Counted from the first letter of the stretch, positions 31,587-38,918 are shown. The stretch is DNA of 40,971 nucleotides from an uncultured Oscillibacter sp. (GCA_905234565.1 CAJOHW010000009.1:1-40971), one strand, 5' to 3'. Numbers and translations are program-made. Notes: generated from the letters alone by a model not told the origin.

Positions 31587-32518
31587 TCCACATTCTGCGC
31601 CTGTTCGCGCATTTTCTCCACTTCCGCCTTTAGCTCCACCACCACCCGGGCAATGGACACGTCGGCGCATTTGGAGCCAATGGTGTTGGCCTCCCGGTTG
31701 ATCTCCTGAATGAGGAAGTCCATCCGCCGGCCCTGGGGGGCGTTGGAAGTGAGAAGGCCCCGCAGCTGGGAGACGTGGCTTCTCAATCGCACCGTCTCCT
31801 CATCCACCGCCGTCTTGTCGGCGTAGATGGCGGCCTCCGCCAAGATCCGCTGTTCGTCCACGGTGACGCCCCGCAGAGCCTCCCGCATCCGCCGCAGCAG
31901 CTTCTCCCGGTACTCCGCCACGGTCTCCGGAGACCGGGCCTCCACCTGGGCCGTGTACCGCTCCACCGCGTCTAAGCGGTTTGCAAGGTCCTCCGCCAGC
32001 TTCTTCCCCTCCTGGGCCCGCATGGCGTTGAAATTCTCCAGGGCCTCGTCCAGCACGGCGCACAGATCCGCCTCCACGCCCTCCAGATCCGTCTCCGCCT
32101 TCGTCACGCTCAGTACATCCGGATACCCCGCCAGGGTCCTGGCCACGGCAAAGGGGGAAGCCCCCTTCCACAGTTCGCTGTCCCCTACGGGCAGCAGCGT
32201 GTCCGGCAGGAGGAAGTTCCGGGACTGGTCCATCAAAAGGCGCAGCGCCCTCAAATAACTCTCCGCCAGAGGCGCGTTCACCGCCACCTGCACCGTGTCG
32301 GCGGCGGTGGCGTCTACGGTGACAAAGACATCCACTTTCCCCCGGGATACCGCCTCCTGTACCCGCCGCTTCATGGCGTCCTCCGCAAAGAGAAAGGCCC
32401 GGGGCATTTTCACTGTGCAGTCCAGATAGCGGTTGTTCACCGCCCGGACCTCCACGGTGATGTCCCGCTGGTGCAGCATCTGCCGCGCCCTGCCATAACC
32501 CGTCATGCTCTTGATCAC
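31583..32518 (-). CDS. yicC: YicC-family endoribonuclease
   Basis: Protein of 311 residues; Escherichia coli YicC and Bacillus YloC are reported as ribonucleases. The family start MIKSMTGYGRA, EVRAVNNRYLDCTVKMP, and the C-terminal RRMDFLIQEINREANTIGSK are present. The start is GTG with GGGAGG upstream. It opens the yicC-to-rsgA cluster and overlaps remA. Directly upstream lies one copy of a 74-bp palindromic repeat (32553-32626). A separate promoter is possible there but not demonstrable. Confidence 0.95.
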   Translation of the reverse strand: MIKSMTGYGRARQMLHQRDITVEVRAVNNRYLDCTVKMPRAFLFAEDAMKRRVQEAVSRGKVDVFVTVDATAADTVQVAVNAPLAESYLRALRLLMDQSRNFLLPDTLLPVGDSELWKGASPFAVARTLAGYPDVLSVTKAETDLEGVEADLCAVLDEALENFNAMRAQEGKKLAEDLANRLDAVERYTAQVEARSPETVAEYREKLLRRMREALRGVTVDEQRILAEAAIYADKTAVDEETVRLRSHVSQLRGLLTSNAPQGRRMDFLIQEINREANTIGSKCADVSIARVVVELKAEVEKMREQAQNVE

Positions 32519-32552
32519 AGATGTTCCTCCCTGCTTTTCTTTGGTGATAGAT

Positions 32553-32626
32553 ATACTCGATAAGATTTCCCTTCAGTTGCCGTGCCAGTACCCTAAAAAG
32601 CAGCAAATCTTAAAGAGCGCGGGTAT
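32553..32626 (-). repeat. Palindromic intergenic repeat, copy A (upstream of yicC)
   Basis: Shares blocks with copy B at 34617-34696: TTGCCGTGCCAGT (32577-32589), CCTAAAA, and the 20-base terminal ATCTTAAAGAGCGCGGGTAT (32607-32626). Ends are inverted: ATACTCGATAAGATTT at one end against AAATCTTA...CGCGGGTAT at the other. It lies 11 bases after the stop of the J-domain gene, on the same strand as the transcripts. Confidence 0.7.
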
Positions 32627-32637
32627 CATATCCGTTT

Positions 32638-33258
32638 TTAACAGCAGATACAGAAGGGGTTCCCGCCGCACACGGACCAGGCACAGCACAATGGCAGGCA
32701 CCAGTCGTCACAGCAGCCGCCGTAGGTGCCAAAGGTGCCGCCGCTGGGGTGATAGGCCGTCCGGGTGCCCCGGCGCATATAGTCCAGGGCCTGACGGTAC
32801 TCCGCGTTGGACGGGTCCATGGCCACCGCCTTTTCGTAGGACTGTAAAGCCTCGTCCATCCACCCCCGGCGCACGCACAGGGATCCCCACAGGAAGTGCC
32901 ACTCCGCGTTCCGCTCCCCGTACTGGGACAGCAACGCCTCCGCCCGGGCCAGATCCCCCGACTGGATAGCAACCCGCACCTGCCGCAGTACCGGATCATA
33001 GGACGATCCGTAGGCCCCGCCGCCGGAGGCGCCGGAGGCGCCGTACCCGCTCTCCTGTCGGACGCCGCCGCTGCGCCGCCGGGTGATCTCCTCATAGGCG
33101 GCGTTGACGGCCTTCATCTTCTCCTCCGCCAAGTCCGCCAGGGGGTTGTTCTGGTAGTTGTCCGGATGGTATTTCCGGGCCAGCTCCCGATAGGCTTTCT
33201 TCACTTCCTCGTCCGTGGCGTCCTCGCCTACGCCCAGGACCTTGTACGGATCCTCCAT
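32638..33258 (-). CDS. J-domain (DnaJ) protein with TPR-like middle and Cys-rich tail
   Basis: Cytosolic co-chaperone-like protein, 206 residues. J domain at about 1-65 with the HPD tripeptide ([11 protein letters not shown]) that stimulates Hsp70. After a Gly/Ser/Tyr linker (about 66-85), residues about 90-165 form TPR-like helices ([40 protein letters not shown]). The last 27 residues hold eight Cys: [20 protein letters not shown] then NPFCICC. The zinc-finger and C-terminal peptide domains of DnaJ itself are absent. It follows the DUF5685-like gene by 23 bases. Comparable J-proteins with Cys-rich tails occur in other Clostridia next to DUF5685; the client and any metal are unknown. Confidence 0.9.
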   Translation of the reverse strand: MEDPYKVLGVGEDATDEEVKKAYRELARKYHPDNYQNNPLADLAEEKMKAVNAAYEEITRRRSGGVRQESGYGASGASGGGAYGSSYDPVLRQVRVAIQSGDLARAEALLSQYGERNAEWHFLWGSLCVRRGWMDEALQSYEKAVAMDPSNAEYRQALDYMRRGTRTAYHPSGGTFGTYGGCCDDWCLPLCCAWSVCGGNPFCICC

Positions 33259-33281
33259 CCGGCCTCACCTGCTCTTTCGTC

Positions 33282-34154
33282 TTAGATGCTTTTTCTTTTC
33301 TTCGCCTGATGGAACGTGCCGTCCAGCACGGCCCGGCCCACCCGGAACAGTCCATAGTAGAGAGTCTCCCGCAGAAGGGGATCCCACACGCCGAAATCCC
33401 ACAGCTCAAAGGCCGCCGCCGTCCGGTGGACGGAGTGGTCCAGGGTGGCGGCAAAGGCCTCCTTGGCCTCCGGGGTCCAGGCCCCGTCTAAGAGGCCATA
33501 GCGCAGGGCGGCGGGGTTGTAAGCACCCTCCGCCGCGTCCCGCTTCAAGTCGTCCGCCGCGTCGATGAGGTAGATCCACCGTCCCAAATGGTACAGCAGT
33601 TCTCCCAGCACCCGCCGCCGCACCGGGTCCCCCTCCTCCGGGGCCGCCTCCCGCAGGAGGCTGGCAAAGGCGTCCGCCGGAAGGTCTAAGGACGCGCAGC
33701 GGCTCTCTTCCAGTTCCCGCAAAGCCCCCAGCCGCTCCCGCACTGCCCGGTCAAACCGGGGGCGGCGCGCCGCCGCCTGGTGATAGGCCAGGGAGAAGGC
33801 CCCGCTGCCCATCCGATAGGGAAGCCCCCGGAGAGGCCCGGAGTCCTCCGCGCCGTCCCGGAGCTGGTAATAAGTCAGAATCACGCTCTCGTCCGCCGCC
33901 AGATCCAGGGACGGCTCCCCGTCTAAAATCTCCCGGCCATGGACAGGATGCACCGCGCAGCGGCGGCGGCGGGGTTCCCCCTCCCCGTCCAAGAGGAGGA
34001 TGGCCAGAAAGGTGAAGTCATAGTTCAAAATCCACCGGGCGGCGGGGCCGTACCGATGCCCCAGGGCGTGGCACAGGCCGCAGTAGACCCGGCGGAACCG
34101 GGCGGCGTCCTCCCCCGCCATCCGGTCCAGCGGCGGGCGCACATAGCCGAACAC
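33282..34154 (-). CDS. DUF5685-like protein
   Basis: Protein of 290 residues resembling DUF5685 (unknown function). Features: FGYVRPPLDRM at the start, FRRVYCGLCHALGHRYGPAAR with a CGLCH pair, LNYDFTFLAILLLDG, and a later RRRRCAVHP that together could make a Cys/His site, though no known motif is complete. Mostly alpha-helical, no signal peptide. The GTG at 34154 is used because VFGYVRPPL matches the family N-terminus and it starts one base after the stop of the RseC-like gene; the longer open frame to 34304 runs through that gene. No good ribosome binding site is seen, so it is probably translated by coupling. Its downstream neighbour is the Cys-rich J-domain protein. Confidence 0.8.
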   Translation of the reverse strand: MFGYVRPPLDRMAGEDAARFRRVYCGLCHALGHRYGPAARWILNYDFTFLAILLLDGEGEPRRRRCAVHPVHGREILDGEPSLDLAADESVILTYYQLRDGAEDSGPLRGLPYRMGSGAFSLAYHQAAARRPRFDRAVRERLGALRELEESRCASLDLPADAFASLLREAAPEEGDPVRRRVLGELLYHLGRWIYLIDAADDLKRDAAEGAYNPAALRYGLLDGAWTPEAKEAFAATLDHSVHRTAAAFELWDFGVWDPLLRETLYYGLFRVGRAVLDGTFHQAKKRKSI

Positions 34155-34155
34155 G

Positions 34156-34566
34156 TCAGAAAAACCGCACGATGGTGAAGGCCATGCCCCCCTGCCGGCG
34201 CAGACGCCGATCCCGCAGAAGGGCAGGCACCAGTCCCAGCGCAAAGCCCAGGCCCCCAGCCCCGTAGCACACCGGGGCGGACAAATTTGCCGCCGCCGCC
34301 CCAATCCAGCCCAGGAAGAAGCCCGCCAAGGGTGTCAAATAGACCAGGGCGGCGATGCCCAGCAGGTTCCGGGTGCTGCTGTGGACCACTACCTTCTGTC
34401 CCGGCTCCGCCCCAATGGGGTTCTCCGCCCTGGCCCGGACCGACTGCCCCGTGACGCCGCATCCGGCGCAGGAGCCGCAGTCGTGACCGCAGGCGGTCTG
34501 CCGGGGCACCGCAATCTCCGCCCGTCCGTCTCTCAAAATCCGCTCTACCGTGGCAATCTGGGTCAT
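34156..34566 (-). CDS. SoxR-reducing system / RseC-family membrane protein
   Basis: Protein of 136 residues with the RseC/MucC family shape: N-terminal cytosolic Cys cluster ACGHDCGSCAGCG, then two membrane segments (LLGIAALVYLTPLAGFFLGW and VCYGAGGLGFALGLVPALL). The E. coli homologue RseC, encoded with the Rnf-type system, is tied to reduction of SoxR; in Clostridia it is often beside Rnf genes, but no rnf gene is in this window. The ATG has GGAGG 7 bases upstream. A palindromic repeat (copy B) fills its upstream gap. Co-directional and nearly overlapping with the DUF5685-like gene. Confidence 0.88.
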   Translation of the reverse strand: MTQIATVERILRDGRAEIAVPRQTACGHDCGSCAGCGVTGQSVRARAENPIGAEPGQKVVVHSSTRNLLGIAALVYLTPLAGFFLGWIGAAAANLSAPVCYGAGGLGFALGLVPALLRDRRLRRQGGMAFTIVRFF

Positions 34567-34616
34567 ATCCCGCCTCCATTGGAACTTGTTTCCCGTTTTT
34601 ATCGAAAAGCACTCAT

Positions 34617-34696
34617 ATACTCGTGAACAATAAGATTTGCCATTCGTTGCCGTGCCAGTGGCCTAAAATGTGGCTAATCTTAAAGAGCGCGGGTAT
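34617..34696 (-). repeat. Palindromic intergenic repeat, copy B (upstream of the RseC-like gene)
   Basis: Copy of the element at 32553-32626. Shared: TTGCCGTGCCAGT (34647-34659), CCTAAAA and the 20-base terminal block (34677-34696). Inverted arms ATAAGATTTGCC and GGCTAATCTTA are kept; a 6-base insert TGAACA lies near the ATACTCG end. It starts 7 bases after the stop of the cdaR gene. Confidence 0.7.
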
Positions 34697-34703
34697 AAAA
34701 GGC

Positions 34704-36011
34704 TCATTCGCCCGTCTCTTCCAAAATCCGCACCCGGACCTGGTAGTCGTCTCCGGAGACGCCTACGTCCGCGCCGCTGGTGACCTCCACGTCCGCCGGA
34801 ACCGTGTAGTCCCCGGCGGCGGCGGTGTAGCCGCTTAAGTCCGGAATCACCAGCAGATCCCCTCCGGACACGGCGCCGAGGGCCTCCGCGGTGCCGTACA
34901 GGGCCACATCCAAGCTGTCCGTCAGGACCTCCGCCGTCTTGCCCTCCGGCAGTTCCGTATGGATGGCGAAGCGGGTGGTGGTGACGGTGGCGGTGTTCAG
35001 GTTGGGGAAGGAGATCCGGAGGGTGGCCCGGTTGACGCCGCTGAGGTTTTCACAGCCCTCCGGTACTACCACCGGGAAGGTGTGGCTGCTGGGGGTCTTC
35101 CCCTGGCCCGACAGGTTTTGCAGGTTGAACTCCCCGATGGTCAGGGATTCTACGCCGTCCAAATACCGGGCCTCTCCCATGACCGTCACCGTGTCCGGCA
35201 GGATCCGGTAGTCCGCGTCCGCCAGACGGATGCCCGGGGCATCGGTGAAGTCGATGACAAGGGCCAAATCCCGGGTGACGTAAATGGGCAGGGTGGCCTG
35301 GATCTTGTCCGTCACAGGCCGGAAGCCCCCGTCCTCAATGAGCTGGTTGGACTGGTCATAAAACCCGCACTCCAGCAGCGCCGACACGGTCTCCTTGGCG
35401 TCCCGGCCCAGGTCCAGGGAGATTTTGGCGTAGCTCACTGCCTCCAAATCCGCCTCCAAGCCCCGGATCTCAATGGAACTCTGAGAGAGCTGGATCTGCC
35501 CCGCGGAATAGCCCTTGGCCACGGTGCCCACCAGCTCACAGCGCACGTCCACTTCCTTGCTGTTGAGCTCGCTGACGTTCACGGAGGCGCTCTCCACCTT
35601 CCGCTCCACCGTCAGCCGGGAGTACTTCTGCCGTGCGGGCAGGGTGGCCTTGTACTGGCTGTCCAAAAACGTCCAGGAATAGCTGACGGTCTGGGCCCCG
35701 GGGGACTGGATGCCGCTTAAATCCGCCGTAACCCGGATGTGGGCCCGGTCCAGCTGGCACACCAGCAGACGGGAACCGATGAACGTCAGGTCCACGGTGG
35801 AACTGGTGCCGTCGCTCAGGAGCATGAGATCCTGTTCCACCAGGCTCTCCTCTCCCGTGTACTCAATGGGAATCCCGGTGATCTCCTGCCGGGCGGAAAA
35901 GGCGCTGCCGCCGTTGCCAAAGGTGTCCGCGTAGAACCAGATCCCCATGGCTGTCACCAGGGCCAGGAGGAAATACGCGATCTTCGTGGACCGCTCCTGG
36001 TTACGCTCCAT
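34704..36011 (-). CDS. cdaR: YbbR-domain protein, CdaA regulator
   Basis: Membrane-anchored extracytoplasmic protein of 435 residues. A single N-terminal membrane helix (IAYFLLALVTAMGIWFYA) is followed by about four YbbR-like beta domains, with repeats of the type GIPIEYTG, SSTVDLTFIGSRLL, SLDLG... and LPIYVTRDLALVIDFTD. In Bacillus and Listeria CdaR binds and modulates the diadenylate cyclase CdaA. Its ATG lies inside the end of cdaA (11-base overlap) behind AAAGGAGG. glmM, which often follows in Firmicutes, is not here. Confidence 0.92.
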   Translation of the reverse strand: MERNQERSTKIAYFLLALVTAMGIWFYADTFGNGGSAFSARQEITGIPIEYTGEESLVEQDLMLLSDGTSSTVDLTFIGSRLLVCQLDRAHIRVTADLSGIQSPGAQTVSYSWTFLDSQYKATLPARQKYSRLTVERKVESASVNVSELNSKEVDVRCELVGTVAKGYSAGQIQLSQSSIEIRGLEADLEAVSYAKISLDLGRDAKETVSALLECGFYDQSNQLIEDGGFRPVTDKIQATLPIYVTRDLALVIDFTDAPGIRLADADYRILPDTVTVMGEARYLDGVESLTIGEFNLQNLSGQGKTPSSHTFPVVVPEGCENLSGVNRATLRISFPNLNTATVTTTRFAIHTELPEGKTAEVLTDSLDVALYGTAEALGAVSGGDLLVIPDLSGYTAAAGDYTVPADVEVTSGADVGVSGDDYQVRVRILEETGE

Positions 36012-36891
36012 GGTCCCCGCCTCCTTTCCCGGCCTCCGTGCGCCGTCTCAGCCAGTCCGGCAGGACGAACCGTCTCCGGTCCTCCCCGTCCTCCGGCGGC
36101 AAAAGCTCGTTGCGCAGAAGATTTTCCAACGTCTCCGCCTTTAAGTGCCGCTTCAGCATCCCTCCGGCGGCCACGGAGATGGTCCCCGTCTCCTCCGAGA
36201 CGATGACCACCACCGCGTCGGTGGTTTCGCTCAGGCCCAGCCCCGCCCGGTGGCGGGTGCCCAGGTCCCGGGACAGGTTGGCGTTCCGGCTCAAGGGCAG
36301 AACGCACCCCGCCCCTAAAATCCGCCCCCGGCGGATTAACACCGCCCCATCGTGCAGGGGGGCTTTCACGAAAAACAGGTTCTTCACCAGCTCGCTGGAC
36401 ACGGCGGCGTCCAATACCGTGCCCGTGCGGAGGGGTTCGTCCAACAGGATCTCCCGCTCAAAGGCAATCAGCGCCCCCGTATGGGTTTTGCTCATCTCCA
36501 CACAGGCCAGCACCGTCTGGGAGATGGCCTGTTCCATGACGTCCGCCGCCGCCGCCGGGGAGAAGAAGGCCATAAACCGCCGGCTGCCCATCTGTTCCAG
36601 AATCCGCCGGATCTCCGGCTGGAACAGGATAATCAGGGCCAGCACCCCCCAGTCCACCATGCGGCTGAGGATGAAGTTGATGCCCCGCAGGCTGAATACG
36701 GAGGACAGCAGCACCGCCGCCAAAAACACCATCAGCCCCTTGATGAGGCTGGCGGCCTTGGTGGAGCGCACCAGCAGCAGAATCCGGTACAGGATATAGG
36801 CCATAATGGCGATGTCCAGGTATCCGGCGGCGTGAATGGACAGCAGGTAGCGTCCGGCGGAGGCGGCAAGTTCGGCAAAATTCAGTTCCAT
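36001..36891 (-). CDS. cdaA: Diadenylate cyclase (c-di-AMP synthase)
   Basis: Membrane c-di-AMP synthase of 296 residues. Three N-terminal membrane helices (about 15-100: LDIAIMAYILYRILLL, SLIKGLMVFLAAVLLSS, VDWGVLALIILFQP), then the DAC domain with APLHDGAVLIRRGRI (DGA motif) and LGTRHRAGLGLSE (RHR motif). The second messenger controls potassium and osmolyte balance and wall integrity. The ATG at 36891 gives MELNFAEL; the longer frame to 37746 is antisense or non-coding upstream. Only a moderate ribosome binding site (AAGGG, 12 bases away). Own promoter at 37016-37044; cdaR overlaps downstream. Confidence 0.95.
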   Translation of the reverse strand: MELNFAELAASAGRYLLSIHAAGYLDIAIMAYILYRILLLVRSTKAASLIKGLMVFLAAVLLSSVFSLRGINFILSRMVDWGVLALIILFQPEIRRILEQMGSRRFMAFFSPAAAADVMEQAISQTVLACVEMSKTHTGALIAFEREILLDEPLRTGTVLDAAVSSELVKNLFFVKAPLHDGAVLIRRGRILGAGCVLPLSRNANLSRDLGTRHRAGLGLSETTDAVVVIVSEETGTISVAAGGMLKRHLKAETLENLLRNELLPPEDGEDRRRFVLPDWLRRRTEAGKGGGDHGA

Positions 36892-37015
36892 GTCTCTGTC
36901 ATTCCCTTCAGGGGCCGTGTCTGACGCATTCTGCCCTGCCGCCCCCACAAATCCTGGCCGCGCTCCCCGGCTGGTGCTCGGCCGCCCAGCCGTCCGCGAG
37001 GATACAGTTATGAAT

Positions 37016-37044
37016 ATTATAGTAAAGTCAGGCGCGGATTGCAA
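37016..37044 (-). promoter_or_regulatory. Promoter of cdaA-cdaR
   Basis: TTGCAA (37039-37044) and TATAAT (37016-37021) on the minus strand, spacer 17 bases. A leader of roughly 115 bases separates it from cdaA; I see no recognised riboswitch in it. Confidence 0.78.
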
Positions 37045-37097
37045 GGTGATCCCTGCCAAAAATTCGCGCCTGTTCCCCCGCCGCTTGAAAAGTTTTG

Positions 37098-38222
37098 TCA
37101 GCCCAGGATGTCCCCCAGAGCCGTTAAGAACCGCCGCACCTCTTCCGGGGTGTTGAAGGCGGAAAAACTCACCCGTACCGTGCCTGTTGCGAGGGTGCCC
37201 GCCGTGCGGTGGGCCAGGGGGGCGCAGTGCAGTCCTGCCCGGACCGCAATGCCCCGCTGTCCCAGGGCGTCCCCCAGGGCCTCCGGGCCCATCTTCTCCG
37301 ACAAAAAGGACAGCACCGCCGTCTGATCCCGCAGCCCCGACAGGGCAAACACCCGGACCCCCGGGATCTCCCCCAGGCCCTTGGCCGCCTGCATGGCAAG
37401 ACGGCGCTCCGACGCGCAGATGTCCTCCACGCCCCGCCGCCGCACATACCGCACCCCCTCCAGCAGCCCCGCAATGCCGGGCATATTGTGGGTGCCGCTC
37501 TCCAAGCGGTCCGGCAAAAACTCCGGCATCTTCTGCCGCAGGGACGCGCTGCCTGTGCCCCCTTCCAGCAGGGTGCGGGTCTTTGTCCCCTCCCCGCACA
37601 GCAGCACCCCGGTGCCCTGGGGACCGTAAAGCCCCTTGTGTCCCGGCATGGCCACGAAGGCCGCCCCGAGTTTCTCCATGTCCAGGGGCACCGTCCCCGC
37701 CGACTGAGAGGCGTCCACAATCAGCGGGATCCCCCGCTTCCGGCACAGCGCCCCAATGGCCTCCACAGGCTGGATAAACCCAAAGACGTTGGACACGTGG
37801 TTGCAGATCACCGCGTGTACGTCCGGGGTCATAAGCCGCTCATAGGTCTTGATGCACGCCGCCTCCTGAAAAAGCGGCACGTCCGCCACCCGGATCTCCG
37901 CGCCCAAGGCGGTCAGGGGCCGGGTGACGGCGTTGTGCTCATAGCCGGAGATCACCACCCGTCCGCCGGGGGGCACCAGGCTCTTGATGGCAAGGTTCAA
38001 CGCATGGGTGGCGTTCAGGGTGAACACCACCCGCTCCGGGCTGGAGACGCCGAACAGCTCCGCCAGTTCCTCCCGGCATTGCAGGGCCGTCTCCGCCGCC
38101 CGCAGAGCCTCCGGATAGGCCCCCCGCCCCGGGGTGCTCATGGTGGCCATGGCCTCCTGACAGGCCCGGGCCACCTCCGGGGGCTTCTGGAAGGTGGTCG
38201 CCGCGCTGTCCAGCCAGATCAT
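37098..38222 (-). CDS. Cysteine desulfurase-family aminotransferase class V enzyme
   Basis: PLP enzyme of 374 residues, in the subgroup of cysteine desulfurase-like proteins known from selenium-dependent molybdenum hydroxylase clusters (EF2568 type). N-terminus MIWLDSAATTFQKP, PLP-lysine region MPGHKGLYGPQGTG, and the catalytic-type Cys in AVRAGLHCAPLAHR. It starts 4 bases before the DUF3343 stop (ATGA) with GGGAGGTGGGGG as ribosome binding site; the longer frame is inside DUF3343. The activity is probably to release sulfur or selenium from Cys or Sec; the acceptor is not shown. The DUF3343 partner is annotated in Pfam as Se/S-carrier-like. No SufBCD, NifU or molybdenum enzyme gene is in this window. 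Confidence 0.9.
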   Translation of the reverse strand: MIWLDSAATTFQKPPEVARACQEAMATMSTPGRGAYPEALRAAETALQCREELAELFGVSSPERVVFTLNATHALNLAIKSLVPPGGRVVISGYEHNAVTRPLTALGAEIRVADVPLFQEAACIKTYERLMTPDVHAVICNHVSNVFGFIQPVEAIGALCRKRGIPLIVDASQSAGTVPLDMEKLGAAFVAMPGHKGLYGPQGTGVLLCGEGTKTRTLLEGGTGSASLRQKMPEFLPDRLESGTHNMPGIAGLLEGVRYVRRRGVEDICASERRLAMQAAKGLGEIPGVRVFALSGLRDQTAVLSFLSEKMGPEALGDALGQRGIAVRAGLHCAPLAHRTAGTLATGTVRVSFSAFNTPEEVRRFLTALGDILG

Positions 38223-38470
38223 GCCCCCACCTCCCGGTACAGGCCCTTCTGATACAAAAACACCTGCAAGGGGTCCAGCCCCGCCTCGTGCAGAACCGTC
38301 AACGCCTCCCGCAGATCCCGTACCCCTAAGCGCAGGGCGTAGGCACAACCCGCGTCCGTCAGATCCCGGGGGGCCCGGAAAATCCGGCTGCGGATCCCCG
38401 CCCGCTCCAAGGCCCTCTGCATCCGCTGGGCATAGGTCACGGACCGGGCCAGAATCAAATAGTGCTCCAC
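38219..38470 (-). CDS. DUF3343 protein (putative Se/S carrier-like)
   Basis: Small protein of 83 residues. DUF3343 family features: HYLILARSVTYAQRMQRALER at the start, IFRAPRDLTDAGCAYALRL with the conserved Cys, and LHEAGLDPLQVFLYQKG near the end. The start is a GTG at 38470, preceded by GAGGAGGAGTGTGAC; the upstream frame to 38746 has no translation signal. The gene is the first of a two-gene operon with the cysteine desulfurase-like enzyme, which overlaps it. Upstream is the second copy of the GCATAGACTG leader. A Se/S-carrier role is known only from family annotation. Confidence 0.85.
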   Translation of the reverse strand: MEHYLILARSVTYAQRMQRALERAGIRSRIFRAPRDLTDAGCAYALRLGVRDLREALTVLHEAGLDPLQVFLYQKGLYREVGA

Positions 38471-38501
38471 GTCACACTCCTCCTCTCCCCACAGTCTATG
38501 C
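38471..38501 (-). promoter_or_regulatory. Conserved leader element, copy 2 (GCATAGACTG plus RBS)
   Basis: On the minus strand GCATAGACTGTGGGGAGAGGAGG immediately precedes the GTG of the DUF3343 gene. Within the core of 16 bases it differs from the copy before the CwlJ-like gene (8615-8630) at one position. AC lies 16 bases before CATA, as in sigma K promoters. Confidence 0.45.
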
Positions 38502-38597
38502 GCCGGGAGAGGGGTTGTGTTTTGAGCGGCGCTGTCCAGCCAGCTGTCCAGCCAGCCGCGCAGCATAACATCCGCACATGATTTGCACGGCTTCTGA

Positions 38598-38625
38598 TTG
38601 ACTTTTCCCCGGTTCCGCGTACAAT
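38598..38625 (+). promoter_or_regulatory. Promoter of the RelB-like gene
   Basis: TTGACT (38598-38603) and TACAAT (38620-38625), spacer 16 bases, 20 bases before the ATG. Confidence 0.65.
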
Positions 38626-38644
38626 ACAAAGGGGGAGTGCAGCG

Positions 38645-38911
38645 ATGAAAAACGTCAATATTACCTTTCGGATAGAGGAAGATCTCAAAAAAGAGGCGGA
38701 TGCCCTCTTTACCGATCTGGGCATGAGCCTCTCCACCGCTTTTCACCTTTTTCTCAAGCAGTCTTTAAGAGAACAGGGGCTTCCCTTTGTGGTCACAAGA
38801 AACGTGCCGAATCAAACCACGCTGGCGGCCATGGACGCGGCGGAACGCGGCGAGGACCTGTCCGAGCCATTTGACAGCGTGGAAGAACTGAGAAAAAACT
38901 TAAATGCCTAA
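38645..38911 (+). CDS. RelB/DinJ-family antitoxin, without adjacent toxin
   Basis: Protein of 88 residues of the RelB/DinJ type. Residues 1-45 form the ribbon-helix-helix DNA-binding fold (NVNITFRIEEDLKKEADALF and DLGMSLSTAFHLFLKQS), the rest the toxin-neutralising region (QGLPFVVTRN then a variable tail). Ribosome binding site AGGGGGAG. Such genes are normally followed within a few bases by a YafQ/RelE toxin; here the stop is followed by a terminator hairpin, so the antitoxin is solitary. It may act as a stand-alone repressor or as a remnant of an eroded module. Its own promoter is intact. Confidence 0.88.
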   Translation: MKNVNITFRIEEDLKKEADALFTDLGMSLSTAFHLFLKQSLREQGLPFVVTRNVPNQTTLAAMDAAERGEDLSEPFDSVEELRKNLNA

Positions 38912-38918
38912 ATTAGAA

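Noticed and set aside
34585..34640. Promoter carried by the ATACTCG end of the repeats
   Set aside because: A TATATC/TATATG -10-like block is present in each copy, but spacing to any -35-like box differs (11 against 17 bases), so no common promoter.
32553..34696. CRISPR array from the repeats at 32.5 and 34.6 kb
   Set aside because: Only two copies, 2 kb apart with genes between; no spacers and no cas genes.
36892..37746. Upstream extension of cdaA into the desulfurase gene
   Set aside because: The added part has no membrane or DAC sequence; the family N-terminus begins at MELNFAEL, and a promoter lies in between.
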